From Planococcus citri (taxonomy: Eukaryota > Arthropoda > Insecta > Hemiptera > Pseudococcidae), in NCBI RefSeq assembly GCF_950023065.1, contig NC_088679.1:10974001-11038000 (forward strand): a DNA stretch of 64,000 nt. The letters are read 5' to 3'. The notes beneath the pieces were generated by a model. The model searched no databases. It was not told the DNA's origin and saw only the letters and a list, made by a program, of their open reading frames with translations. The translations under genes were made by a program, and so were the position numbers. Positions 12,160 through 24,032 of the stretch are shown one piece after another (the stretch's first letter is position 1; every line of letters begins with the position of its first letter).

Positions 12160-15100
12160 TTGAATTCAAATTTCAATGTTGAAAATCCTAGCTCGAAGAA
12201 AGTTTTGAAAAGAAAATTATTCATCAAACAGAAATTGAAAAAAAATCTCAATTTTAATCACGAAAAATTATCAATGGTCCAAAATTATCTTAATATCTAC
12301 GTTTTAATTTTGGGACATTTCTACACCAGCCTTGAAATCAAACTCTCGATCTGTTTCTCCCCCCCCCCTCCTCCATCACGATCTAAAATTCGACCACCTG
12401 CTTTGATTTGGTACTTACCCAAACATGAAGCTTACTAGTTTGCCCAGTAGGTCATCTGAAAGGACTGTCAGGGCTTCTCACTCAAAATGGCGTGTGAATA
12501 GGTTCCCAATTTTTTCAATAGAATTTATGAAACTATGGAAAAATTACCAAACTGACCCAGATCCAGTTCGATTGTGAAGATATTATGTGAGTGTTCCATC
12601 AAAATTTTAGTTTTTTGAGAAGAAAAAATCGTCAAAAAAAACTATTTTTTGAATTTTGAAAACTTTTCCATCTTGAGAAGATTCAAAAATTACTCAACTT
12701 AGGCAACTAAAAATCGAATTTTTGTCTCTTATTAACCTGAACGAATTTATCCACATCTAAGGTCTGACTCTAGGGTGATTTTAAGATGGACACCTTAAGT
12801 ATAGTTTTTTGACCAGCGTATTTTACGAGACGAAAAATTCGAAAAACATAAAATTTTTGGTCAAAAAACAGATTTGAGATGTCTTACTTGGAATCACTCC
12901 TGACTCCAATCGTGAATGAATTCGCTAAACAAGTGAAGAATAAGCCAGAACTCGATTTTTAGCTATCTCAGTGAATTTCCGTGCCTTCTGAAAGAATTCA
13001 AAAATACTGGAGAAATCAAAAATCCAACTGAAGGCTTCAGAATATTCAGAAAGGGTGAAATTCGAATCCCAGCAGGGCCGTGTTTCAGTATGTTCTACTT
13101 TAGACGAACATTTTTTTATCCTTTCCTTCTCCTTCAAAGTTCAATCCAAGAAAGAAGATTCGAACAAAAAAAAGCAAAAAAAAAAAAAATGAAAGAACTT
13201 ACAAAATATATCATAAAGTCAAATTTTCAGGTAATGAATTTCATTTTAAAATTTTTAGTATCTTGAAAAATTCAGAAGTTTAATTTCTGAGGGAAAACCA
13301 AAATTTGATCAAGTTGAATTGAATGGTAGAAAGGTATTTAGGTAGGTGTAATTTTTGGCTTCTCAAATCGATGGGTGGTGGTTTCATATCATTTTAGAGT
13401 CTTCATCCACCAGATTTTTCGATTTTTCTGTGTTGAAAAGACGTTGAGCCTGATTTTGCCCTTTTTTAGAAAAATTTTTGCACAAATGAAAAATCTACAA
13501 ATTCAGAAAGATGCTCCAAAAAGGCTTAAAATTATCACTAATCGAGTTGGAAGATCAAAAATAAAAGCATAAACCAAAGTTTAGCCTTCTGTATCAATTT
13601 TATCACATTTTGACTTTTTCCATTGAAAATAAGTAGGTATAGGTAGGTATTGGTATAGCATGAATTTTCAAAAAGGCGCCAAAATTCAAAAAAAAAATGA
13701 AATTGGAAGAGCTTGTGTGTTTACATGCTCTTTCAGGTTTTTTTTTCAATTGATCTGAACATTTATTTTGTTAGTTGGATCTTACTTGCAATAAGTGAAA
13801 GAAACTACAAGTACAATATTGACAGGTCTTACAAGTAAATTGATGCAATTTTCAAAATACTACCGCCCTTCAATTTTGTCGCTTTAGTCGACCTTTTGGA
13901 CTTGTTTATTAAGAAACACGACCCTTGAACCGGGGGGGGGGGGTGGGTTTAGGTTGGTTTTAGGTAAAACACAACGATTCACGAAAAATTCAAAAAATAT
14001 TTTCTATATGAACAGAACATTGGAAATCGCTCTAATTGTGGATGAACTCGTCGAAAAAGAATGAGGATAAGTCACAATCCAATTTTGGGCAATTCAAATA
14101 GATTTTGACAATTTAAAAAAAAAATACAAAATGCTGAAAAAGTTAAAAATTGCTCTGGAGGCTTCAGAACCAGAATGATTGGAAATGGGAGAATTCCATT
14201 TGGTGTAGTAGAGTCAATATTAGCTTCAAAATTGATTTTCATCATTTTGAAACAAATTTCTCTTTAAAAAATATAGGTAATAAATGCATGAAAATCGCCA
14301 TTTTAAATTTTCAAAAATTTGCCAAAAATTGAAAAAATTAATTTAAGCAGTTGAAATTTTGATTGTGGGGTTTTAAATCCAAAATCGTGATGTTTCCAAA
14401 AACTGCATTTGCATTGTCATCAAAATCGAATACTTTGAGTGAATTTCTTATCAGTGGTGATATTTTTGAAAAATCGTCTACATGAATAAAAATGTTTAGG
14501 TACCTAGACCTACCTACCTATCAGGAATGATGATTAATGGGTTATTTTTACCATTTCATAAACTCACTTCACGATGAGATGAAATGTTAATTTCTTTGAA
14601 GAAAATTGTGTTGAAATGAAAGGAAATTGAATTGATTCAACTTATAGTTAAAACCAGTCTTTTAAAGTTCTATTTTTAGCAGGTACCAACGTTTGAAACC
14701 TATTTTTGTGAACAAAAAACAAAAAAAAGATTCTGTAAGCGTCATCCAAAATTGGAGGTTTTAGTTCTGAAGTTCATTTTCGGTCACCCCAGAGCAAATT
14801 GAAATTTCTGGAGAAAACTAAAAAAACGCTGGAGGCTCCAAATGCTTTAAATGACCCAAAACTAGTAGTTGTTGATTGTTTATGTATGGGAGTTGAATTG
14901 AAGAAAAGAAGAATTATTCACTTTGCTCAAAAAAAAAAAAAAAAAAATGTTTAAAAATTGTCCTTAAACAGCTTTTTCAAATTTTTTAAATTTCCATAAA
15001 ATTTTTCAGAAATACAAAAGTGAACTGTGGTACTAAATTTTTACAGAGGAGGGAGGTCGTGTTAAGATGTGCTCTTTTGATTCAGCTTGATTTCGTTTGA
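12160..15100. other. AT-rich stretch with diverged dispersed-repeat fragments
   Basis: No gene is supported. Two sections look related: about 12890-12990 (AATCACTCCTGACTCC, then AATTCGCTAAACAAGTG) and about 14025-14110 (AATCGCTCTAATTGTGG, then AACTCGTCGAAAAAG). Fragments of the GGAGGCTCCA family occur near 14155 and 14830. G and C runs lie at about 12359-12370 and 13931-13942. An ATTCGAATCCC word at about 13062 recalls a tRNA T-loop/B-box but lacks a cloverleaf. Confidence 0.4.
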
Positions 15101-17989
15101 ATCGGAGAGTGCTAGTTCTAAAAATACCCTTATTAGTTTTTTTCTCTATCCAGACTCAGAAAAATATTGTAAACAAAATCATAATTTGATATATTTTCCT
15201 TTTGGTTTTATATGCCCTCAAAACACGAACAAAGATTCGAATTTGATACATTTTCATACCTAAATACTCGAGATAACCTCGGTACTATCCAAGCTTCAGC
15301 AGCCCTCATCTGGTAACTCCTGCTTTTACATTTCATCTTCGAGGACATCACATACCACCTTGGTGAATTCTGTAAGCATCTACTCCCAAGTACCAAGTCA
15401 CGCGACCACGAAACCACTTTCCCTCCGTTAGTTAGTTACACATTTCAAAGCAAAGATAATTTCGAAAATTTCACGCAAGTATATAGTACCTCTATACTAG
15501 ATGAAAGAAGATACTTGAAATCAATAAAATAAAAAATAAAAAAAACACTACTCTACTCTACTCCAGATCAAATATACTCGTGTTGCTGTCTGTCTGACGA
15601 TACTATCGTAATTGATACCTCATAAATGTAACGTTTCACGAAGATTTGCAAACGTGCTATATTATTTGTTACTGCTCGGTATCTCCGATTGGTATAAGGT
15701 ATACTGTGGTATGTATATGTATGTGATGTGAGTAAGTGAGTAAGCTATAAGTACCTACGTACATATATTCGATGCACATCAACAATAAGAAAAGCAAAAG
15801 CCAAAGCCGCACCCAACTAGCACGTTAAGTATCTCTATGGCAGCTGCGTGAACACGCGCGTAATTCGACCACAACCGTAAGTCTTAATAAAACAAAACTC
15901 TTTGCTTCGAGCTTTCAGTTAATAGAGAAAGTTGCTGCTAATAAAAATAACCTCGGGGTATTTTAGTAGGTATAATATGTGAATATGTTGCGTACATTTG
16001 TAAAATACACGTATATCTGTACTTACTAGGTAGGTAGGTACAATAATAGTATTATTCTATTCCATCTTGTGTGTTTGCAAAGTGTTAGAAAATAGTGTTT
16101 CTTTTTTTGTAAAAAAAAAAAAAAAAAAAATTGAAAAAGAAAAGTGAATGTGAGAAAGAACAAAGATAACTAAAGCATGGCACACGTTTCATTAAAAAAA
16201 AAAAAAAAAAAAAAAAAAAATTGGAAAAGAAGGCAAATGGAGCAAATCACGCTTTCATTGTTATTTTTTCAAAAAAATGAATAAATTATTCGATATGAAT
16301 CATCCACTCACACAGACATGAACTTGAAACCATTTTTTTTTTTTTTTTTTTTTTTTTGGAAAATATTGATACAAATGATATCAAAATTAAAAATTCATCC
16401 CTCCATTAAACTGCAAAAAAAATTCATCGAACCCATGACCACGAACAAAAACCTCAAATTACACTACGAACCATACGATCGAGTACGTAGGTAAATAAAA
16501 ACCACCTTATCAAGATATTAAACGAGGAAGGATACCGTCAAGTTTAACAAGACTCGAACAAATAATGTACTAAGAGTTTTCAAAGGGTACCCACAGCTTA
16601 GACTTTCATTTGCGGAGTATAAATTGGCGTCAAAGACAGCAAAAGCAGATAATACGACATGTATTACATTTACATATCACGTATATAGCAGAAACGAAAA
16701 TACTTGTCGTCACCCTGAGGACATGTTAGCGATACTTAATCGTAAATCGTCACACAATGGAACAACTTAACCGTTAACTTTCCCTATTACATAAAATTGC
16801 CAAATGCGATCCGACAAAAGACACCGGACGATGCATTTGAGCGCGGAAAAAAGCGTAATTATCGTTTTCCACACTTGTTGCTCCAAAAAAGGTAAAAATT
16901 ACATTGTTATATTGACCACACAACAGACCTACACCGGAATGAATGAAAGTATTTCCCGCTTTGAAAAAAAAAAAAAATGGATATGTGTATATCTTACTCG
17001 TGTATTAGTAAAAGTGATCTGACCACTTGAAACCGTACGTGTCTGGTTTATTCCCATTTTTTTTTTTCATTTTATTTTCAGAATAATCGCTAATTTAAAA
17101 TGATTAATAGATAACCTATCGCAACGACGGAATAGCACATGATCACCGGAAGAGATGAGCAGACAGATGTTGAGAAAATTTCTATTTCATACAATGTCGA
17201 TGCTAGATTAGGTTGTCGTTTTGTACCATTAAGTAAACCTTGATTTACTGTTTTAAACTTGCAACCTAGCTTCGGGCGTTCATGCAAAACAACATTCTGG
17301 TTTTTACTTTATTTTATTATTTTTTTCTTTCTTTCTTTCTTTCTTTATTTCTTTCTTTTCTTCGTCTCTTTTTAATCTTGGGCCGTATAGAAAGGAAAAG
17401 TTGATTGTTAAGAAATCGAAAGCTGCTCGTATAGACTTTCAAATGATAAATAAAATCTGAAATTCGTAGAGCTATAATATAGCTATGTGCACCTTAGGTG
17501 TATAGTGTATACCTTATACCTATACCTTTTATACATTTACCTATGTCTTGTATGTATATTATGTGTGTACTTTACGAGATGTTATAGGTAGTTATAGGTG
17601 AACCTATGGAATTACCGAGGATATAAATTATCAAAGAGTACAGCTTTATGGCTGCTGTATCTACAGATTGAATTTTTAAAAATCATTTATACGATTGTTA
17701 CACGTCGAGTCGAGTGTATAAAAATGCTAATTGAAGATTAATTTCGAATAATTAATTTCGAGAATGTAAAGTTATTGAAGGTTATTACAGGAAAATGAAT
17801 ACTCGAATGAGGAAACTTGATGGTTGCAATGAACTTGGAATTTAAGCCAAACTAAGCCAACTGACCAAATTATTTTGGTTCGATTTTCAACTTTCGTGCA
17901 TTTTTTTCTGCTCGATCTAAATATTTGCTCCTTGAAGGTAGGTATGAAATAAACAAATATCAACAGTTTTATGGTATCATACAATGAAA
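15101..17989. other. Non-coding stretch with long homopolymers and a (CTTT) microsatellite
   Basis: Contains A-runs at 16111-16130 and 16194-16220, a T-run at 16333-16357 and a TTTC-type microsatellite at about 17326-17360. An ATG at 16804 opens a basic 72-codon frame that passes a possible donor (AAAAAAG|GTAAAA near 16890), but the peptide is unrecognised and no leader or acceptor supports it. The remaining text, 15400-16000 and 16400-17300, is moderately AT-rich with no clear features. Confidence 0.4.
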
Positions 17990-20085
17990 CTAAAAACTCA
18001 AAAACTTGAATTGAAAATTGAAAGTTCTGAAAATAAAATCGAAAATTCTCAAAATGAAATTGAAAATCTGGAAATGAGATTGAAAATTCTGGAAATGTAG
18101 GTACTTGACGTGATCTAAATTTGAAAATGGAATGAAAAACTTAGCTAGAAAAATCATAAACTGAAATTGAAATCGAAATTTTGAAAAATACTCGGATGAA
18201 AGCTGAAAATAAAATTGAAAAATTGGAGAAATAAAAAGTAAAAATAAAACGGAACTGAAAATGAGATTAAAAACTGAAAATAGAATCCAAACTCTGTAAA
18301 TACAGAATAGAAACCTTGGAAAATAAAATCAAAAACACGAAATGAAGTTGAAAATTTCCCAAATATAACCGAATTCTGAAATAGAATCAAATACTGAAAA
18401 ATGAAATCAATAATACCGCAAAAAAAAATAAAAACCTGAAATTTTGTACTTATCAAATTAGGAATTGCGAAAAAAAAATGATAGAATGAACTCACATAAA
18501 AATGAAAATGAAATCAAAACTCTGTAAATAAAATGGAAAATCCAAAAAATTAAATCAAAAACATAAAATAAAATAGTTTAAAATTTAAAAAAAAATGATA
18601 ATAAAAACTGAAAATGAAATTGACAATTTGGAAAATAAAATAACTGAAAACAAACTCAACAACTCTAAAAATATAGGTACACAAATTTACAAATTAAAAA
18701 CAGAATCAATAGCTTTGCGAATGCGAAATGAAAAACTGTTATGAAAATTGAAAATTCTGAAAAAATGAAAAAGGAAATTCTGAAAATGAAATTAGTAAAA
18801 ATGAAATCAAAACTCTGTAAATAAAATTGAAACCCTAGAAAATAAAATCAAAAACATAAAATAAAGTTGAAATTTTCAAAAATAACGAAAAATTGAGAAC
18901 AAACTCCAAAAACTTTGGAAATACATGAAATAACAAATTGAAAATATGTAGAGACAATAACTCTGCAAATAAAATGAAAAACTGAAATAAAAAGAGGAAA
19001 TTCTGGAAATTACGTAAAAATGAACTAGACAGTAAAACACTCCAAAAATGAGATTGAAACCTGTAAACTCTGTACCTGAAATAGAACTGAAATCCCAGAA
19101 AATGAAATCGTAAACATACAAAGCTAAAATGAATAAATAAAATTCGAAAACTGAAAACTAGAAATGAACTCGAAAAACTCTGAAATAGATAGGTAAGGTA
19201 CCTACATAAAATTACAAATTGAAAATAGAAAAATTAGGTAACATTGCCAATTATAATCGAAAATTGAAATTGAAATTGAAATTAGGATTTTTGAAGAAAA
19301 TCCCGAAAAATGAAGCAAAAATCTGAAAAATGACTTCAAAAACTGAAAATTAAATTAAAAGTTCTAAAAATGAATGTAATTAAAAATTCAGAAAATGAGA
19401 AAAATAAGCGATTAAAAATGAAAATAGAGTCAAAAATTGGTTGACAATGAAATTAAAAATTGAGAATGAAACTGAAAACTATGAAGATAAAAACAAAAGC
19501 AAAAAATGAAAAATAGAATGAAAAATAGAAGAAGACACAGAAATTTGGAAATTAAAAATCGAAAACCTGGAAATGAAATTGAAAAGTTTACAAAATTTAA
19601 CGAAAATTGGAACTCAAATTTAAGATTCCAAAAGTAAAGTAAAAATATTCTGAAAATTAAAATTATTAAAAAAAAATTTTGAACATCAAATGAAATTTAA
19701 AACCGAAAAATAAGTAAGTGAATGAAAAACTGGAAATACGAGTAGAATCAAAAACTAGTAAATAAGTTTCAATAAAATTGAAAACTGAAAGTGAAATTGA
19801 AAATTCTGAACATTCAACACAAAAGTGAAAATTCTAAAAATAAAGTCGAATACTCCGTAAAAGTCAAAAATTTGAAATAAAATTAAAAATTCTGAAAATT
19901 GAATGAAAAACTGAAATTAAAATCGAAAACTTTGAAAATGAAATTGAAAACTGGAAGTAAAAATAAGTACCTATATAAAACTCCAAAAGTAATATCTAAA
20001 GCTCTGAAAATAAAGTCTGAGTCTCCAAAAATGAGATCAAAAACTAAACTTACAATCAGAAACTGAAAATACTTAAAATGAATGG
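17990..20085. repeat. Two-kilobase purine-rich degenerate array
   Basis: Some 2.1 kb consist almost wholly of variants of GAAAATGAAATTGAAAA, CTGAAAATAAAAT and AAACTCTGAAAATG, with irregular periods of about 15-30 bp. On the minus strand this gives Phe/Ile/Ser-rich open frames (for example 18154-18495) that are translation artefacts. Strand asymmetry is strong: purines dominate the + strand with few interruptions until about 20085. It looks like an old minisatellite that decayed by point change and slippage. Confidence 0.75.
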
Positions 20086-20128
20086 CATCAATTTGTGTCC
20101 GTTCTAATCTCGGGGATGGGAATGAAGA

Positions 20129-20140
20129 GGGGGGGGGGGG
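20129..20140 (+). repeat. Poly-G tract (12 G)
   Basis: An uninterrupted run of 12 G directly follows the purine array, preceded by ATGAAGA and followed by AGATAATC. It is one of several long G runs in the window. Confidence 0.9.
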
Positions 20141-20739
20141 AGATAATCTTCGTGCATTTGCAATATCTTGCAAGATTATTGTCAAACTTTGAAGGCTCAT
20201 AATGGTATTTTAAACGGGTTCAACTTGAAGCAAAGATGTTTGCTGGGTTTTAAAGAGAACAGACTCAGACTATGATAATCTAAAATCAGCAATTACATTA
20301 AATTTTAGAAGATCAAAACTGAATTTTCAAGGTAAAAATTCTCTTTCATTGATCCAATCTGTTTATAATAAACTAATTTTTATAACGGGATCAAGGATCA
20401 TCGGGATCTCTTTGTCAGTATGTATTTTTGGGAAGCTCAAAAGCTCCCAATTTTTATCAAAAATTCCAAAAAAATTAGAAAATCAAGTGCCTTATTGATT
20501 ATTATTATTAATTTGAAGGCGCTGAGTTGGAAAACTTGCTTACTTTTTTGACTCAATTTAGATCGAATATGGATTTTTGGTCGAAAATCTGGATCCAATT
20601 TCAGTCAAATCTCGCGGTGCTGGATAGAAATGAAGCTTCTAGCCGGAAATGGCTGTCAGAAGACATTATTTTTATAAGATTTTTTTTATGTTCCTTAGGA
20701 CTCTCCCTTTAAGAATAAAGTTGTCCCGAAGGATCGACC

Positions 20740-20756
20740 GGGGGGGGGGGGGGGGG
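20740..20756 (+). repeat. Poly-G tract (17 G)
   Basis: The longest G run in the window, 17 G followed by AGGG. It lies about 65 bp before the foldback MITE at 20820. Such runs are potential quadruplex-forming and are prone to length errors in sequencing. Confidence 0.9.
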
Positions 20757-20811
20757 AGGGTGCATTTCTCCATAATTTAGTAGGCATACTTCTTTAGCAT
20801 CATATCTTGGT

Positions 20812-21147
20812 ACATACATCATCGACCTTTTAGTTAACCTAGACGGCTACTCATATGCAAAATTATCCCACTGGTTATGTCGCCAACTCTGTTGATTTCA
20901 AATTAGAAACAAACGCATCTGCGCATGTCTCAGGAAACGTGTGTGTGTATTTTGTTGTCCGTGGATTAGTGGTGGAAGTGGGGGTGCTGGTGGTGTTTCC
21001 GTTTACTGTTCACAAGCATCAATTCCTGAGACATGCGCAGATGCGTTTGTTTCTAATTTGAAATCCACAGAGTTGGCGACAAAACCAGTGGCCTTAGTTT
21101 GCATTAGAGTAGTCGTCTAGGTTAACTAAAAGGTCGATGACATACAT
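20812..21147. mobile_element. Foldback MITE (hAT-like), intact 8-bp target duplication
   Basis: The element (20820-21139, 320 bp) starts CATCGACC and ends GGTCGATG. Its arms of roughly 130 bp are near-perfect inverse copies: the segment around GCATCTGCGCATGTCTCAGG at 20915 recurs inverted near 21030. A short central spacer of GTG/GGTG text separates them. ACATACAT precedes (20812-20819) and follows it (21140-21147), an exact 8-bp duplication as made by hAT-type transposases. No ORF is present, so it is non-autonomous. A second, more decayed copy sits at 52970-53238. It lies about 135 bp upstream of the acceptor of the exon at 21283. Confidence 0.88.
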
Positions 21148-21282
21148 TATCAATCAATACCACATCTAAATATTATGAGAATACATTTGCTCGAGCGTCG
21201 TATATTGTATCTAATTGACCTACACTTAGGTCTGATATCTTGTTTGAGTCTAAATAGTGTGAATTTTCAATTCAATTTTTAG

Positions 21283-21352
21283 GTTGCATTTTCAACGACA
21301 AATTATGGACAGAGTACGACGATTATTTGGAAAATTACAGAACTTTCAAGAG
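21283..21352 (+). CDS. Internal exon, probable RhoGEF (DH domain) protein, part 1
   Basis: This 70-nt exon is bounded by a polypyrimidine-rich acceptor (TTTTTAG, ending 21282) and a consensus donor GTAAGT (21353). In the frame that continues into the next exon it reads CIFNDKLWTEYDDYLENYRT followed by FKR, with the first two bases completing a codon begun upstream and the last two bases starting Arg. The pattern x-IF-x(n)-Y-x(2)-Y-x(2)-NY resembles the middle helices of Dbl-homology domains, where IGDIF...Y..Y..NY is typical. A DH domain catalyses GDP release from Rho-family GTPases. The match is from memory of the family, with no search, so the family name is tentative. Another frame is also open here but meets a stop after the splice. 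Confidence 0.58.
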
Positions 21353-22307
21353 GTAAGTTTACGCTTTATGAGGAGAAGAGAAATAATTTCATTTTTATCA
21401 CCAATTATGTCTCAATTAAATTCTAAAAAATTCCCAAATCCTCGAAAATAATATTTAATGAGTAAAAATTTCTATCGTATAGAAAAAAATGGCAAAAAAC
21501 AACAGCATACCTACACCTGCTCAAAATAATCATTTTGGAAATTTTTTACTCAAAAATTGAATTTTTTTAGCCCAATTTATTCAATTTTTAAAATACTTTT
21601 CAGGAGTTTCGACCAATTAAAGATTACAAAACAGTATCATCAACTAACTACCTTTTACCTAAACACCCTCTTCTATATGGTCAGTTTTCTTCATCTAAGA
21701 AATTTCTACCGTCATTAATCCACGAGATAGATATCTCTATTAAACAACCCACTAGATAAAACGTGTATTTAAATAATGACAAATGTAATTGACGCGTATT
21801 ACTTGCACTTTTCTCGTGCACCTACCTACGATTAAGAAACACCGATGACTGCAACCTGCAACCTGTTGCAGCGGACCAATATACGTATTCCGCAAAACTG
21901 CATTTTTTTCTCTTGTCTTTATTTATACAAGCTGTACAGGTTGGCAAACCTGCTTTGCTAGTTTATATTCTCTTCGCAAAAAAAAAAAACATTCAGAAAT
22001 TTTAATTTTTAACCCGATTAGAATTATTTGTGTCAATACGTGCCCTCGAAAATGATAAGTATGTTCGATATCAATCAATATGTATAGAAGGTATATTACA
22101 CCGATCATTTCTACGAAATTCGCCCGCAGCTGTATGTTTTATATTTATTTTTCATATTTAATATACTCATACTGTCATGTCCGATTGGATTGGAATCGTG
22201 AAAAATTATTTTTAGCATTTTTATATGTACTAGGTAGACTTACCCATACCTACTTCTGTTGAGAGCTGGGTTCTTATAATTCTGATCTCTTATGCTCATT
22301 ATTACAG

Positions 22308-22410
22308 GATAATCCGACAGAAGAAATCTGAAGACGAGAATTTTGTAAATATATGTCGATTACGACAAGGTGCAGCCAAGTATTCGCTGGAACAAATCGT
22401 CGATTTTCCG
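22308..22410 (+). CDS. Internal exon, probable RhoGEF (DH domain) protein, part 2
   Basis: Acceptor ATTACAG (ending 22307) and donor GTAAGC (22411) bound 103 nt. The first base completes the Arg codon split across the 955-nt intron from the exon ending at 21352; the remaining 34 codons are open and end in phase 0. The residues begin IIRQKKSEDENFVNICRLRQ and end GAAKYSLEQIVDFP. In DH domains a helix of this kind precedes the conserved segment whose motif is P-[VI]-QR-x(2)-[RK]-Y; here the exon stops exactly at the Pro, so the next exon should begin with Val-Gln-Arg or similar. I did not find that exon downstream in the window. The alternative frames are closed by stops. Splice-phase agreement between the two exons is the strongest evidence that this is real coding sequence. 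Confidence 0.62.
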
Positions 22411-24032
22411 GTAAGCGACACGTTTTTCTTCCTAGATAAAATTACGCTCATTATTGCGATTATTTAACAACAAATACGCCTATGGCGATGCCTCATGTGC
22501 ATTCGCGAACGAGTACTTCTACTTATTTACCTATACGATTGATACTTTTTTAATCGGCGGTAAGTAAGATTTTTTTTCCTCGTTAATCGAATTTATTAAA
22601 CTTTCTTAACTATTACAACTTGCACAATTCAAATTATGCAATAACTGATGGCTTAAAGATGATACTCGCGTATATAGGGTTGGGTTCTTGTAAAAGTTGT
22701 ACTCGTATAAATATTTAACCGGGTCAAATTTATTAAACCCGAGGTGTTTCTATGCTCAGGTATTCTACTAGATAGAGATGGCCTTTTTCTATGATGTCAT
22801 ATTGTCTATTCATTAATGTGCATACCTTACGGATCTAAGTATACCAATGGTACCTACCTAGTTATAGATGACGTGTTCGTGAATTATCATTTTAAATGGT
22901 ATCTCAGCCAGATTCGTTCTCGTTGCCGAATTAATTACATATATTTCGATGCAGATCGTTGACTGTCGGCACTACATTAGACAAACGAATATACTTGCTA
23001 CGTCTGATTTATTAAAGATCTGAGTGCTGAGTAGCTGAGTACTCATATTGCGGTATTGAAACCTTCAAGATGGCTGTGATATGTTACCAAATGTGTTTAT
23101 GAAAAGTAGCTTTTGATGAGATGTTGCAAGAAGCAAGGATGGTGTATTGGCATTTTTCAACGTGTCAAGGATGTTTTTAAAATGAGTATTACAGATGGTG
23201 ACAGGTTGGAAGGGGTGGAAACTTGAGCCTTAAAAACATTCAATCAAGATTCTCCAAGGAAAGGCTTTGCTCCTCAAATTTTCGATTTTTTGAAGTTCTA
23301 TTATTTTTTTATTAGGGTTTCACCAAAATCAAATTATGTAAAATTCTTGAGGAAAGGGTTTGAATCTTTCGAACTGATATCCCCCTTCTCTCACCCTTTT
23401 TTGAAATTATCAAATGTTTCAAAAATTCGTTTAAAAAAATGGTTCAAAAGCTTCAGAAACCTTTTATATTTTTGTTAATTTTTTAATAATCAAATTCAGC
23501 GTAAATGAAAAATATCAAAATCAGTTAAAATGAAGTAGGAATTGCTAAAATTTGGTGAATCAAATGGACCAGGGACGATTTCAAGCCATCCTGAAGCCTA
23601 TGCTGGATTTTTTGTACAAGTTTGCAGAACTTAATAAATATCATCAAAAGTGTAGGTAGTTATTTAACATCCGGCGTCTTGGCCTCTAACGTCAACAATA
23701 CAGAAATTAAATTAACAAAAAAATTTTAACAAATAGCAAAAAATATAACAACAAAATGACAAAATCTCAACAAAAGTATAGCAAAATTCACAAAAATATA
23801 ACAAAAGTTCAACAAAAATATACTAAAATTTTAACAAAGCAAAACAGATAAGTTAACAAATCGTTACCTTAAGAGCTGAAACCATAAAAAAAAACTATGA
23901 TTTTACGCACCACTGATAAGGTTCAGATATGCTCAGAAGGGTTTGTTGAGTACTGATTGAACATCAGTTATACGTATATGTAGACACTGGACCTGGGGGA
24001 AGACATTGAACTATCAGCCATATTGGCTAAAT
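22411..24032. other. Probable intron sequence, no features
   Basis: No exon could be supported after the donor at 22411. About 23690-23850 is an A-rich patch of repeated AACAAAA / CAAAAATATA words. The stretch 22420-23040 is less AT-biased and may include regulatory sequence, but no specific site is recognised. Confidence 0.4.

Noticed and set aside
13050..13085. tRNA-like ATTCGAATCCC box, possible tRNA gene or SINE promoter
   Set aside because: No matching A-box, acceptor stem or T-stem can be drawn around it, and no second copy with the same box was seen in the window.
16804..17022. ATG frame MRSDKRHRTMHLSAEKSVII... with a donor-like site near 16890
   Set aside because: No recognisable motif, no CG-rich leader, and the donor lies in an A-run. 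Too weak to list as an exon.
18154..20200. Phe/Ile/Ser-rich minus-strand frames that look like membrane proteins
   Set aside because: They are translations of the purine-rich degenerate array. The periodic F-I-F-x-F pattern reflects the DNA repeat.
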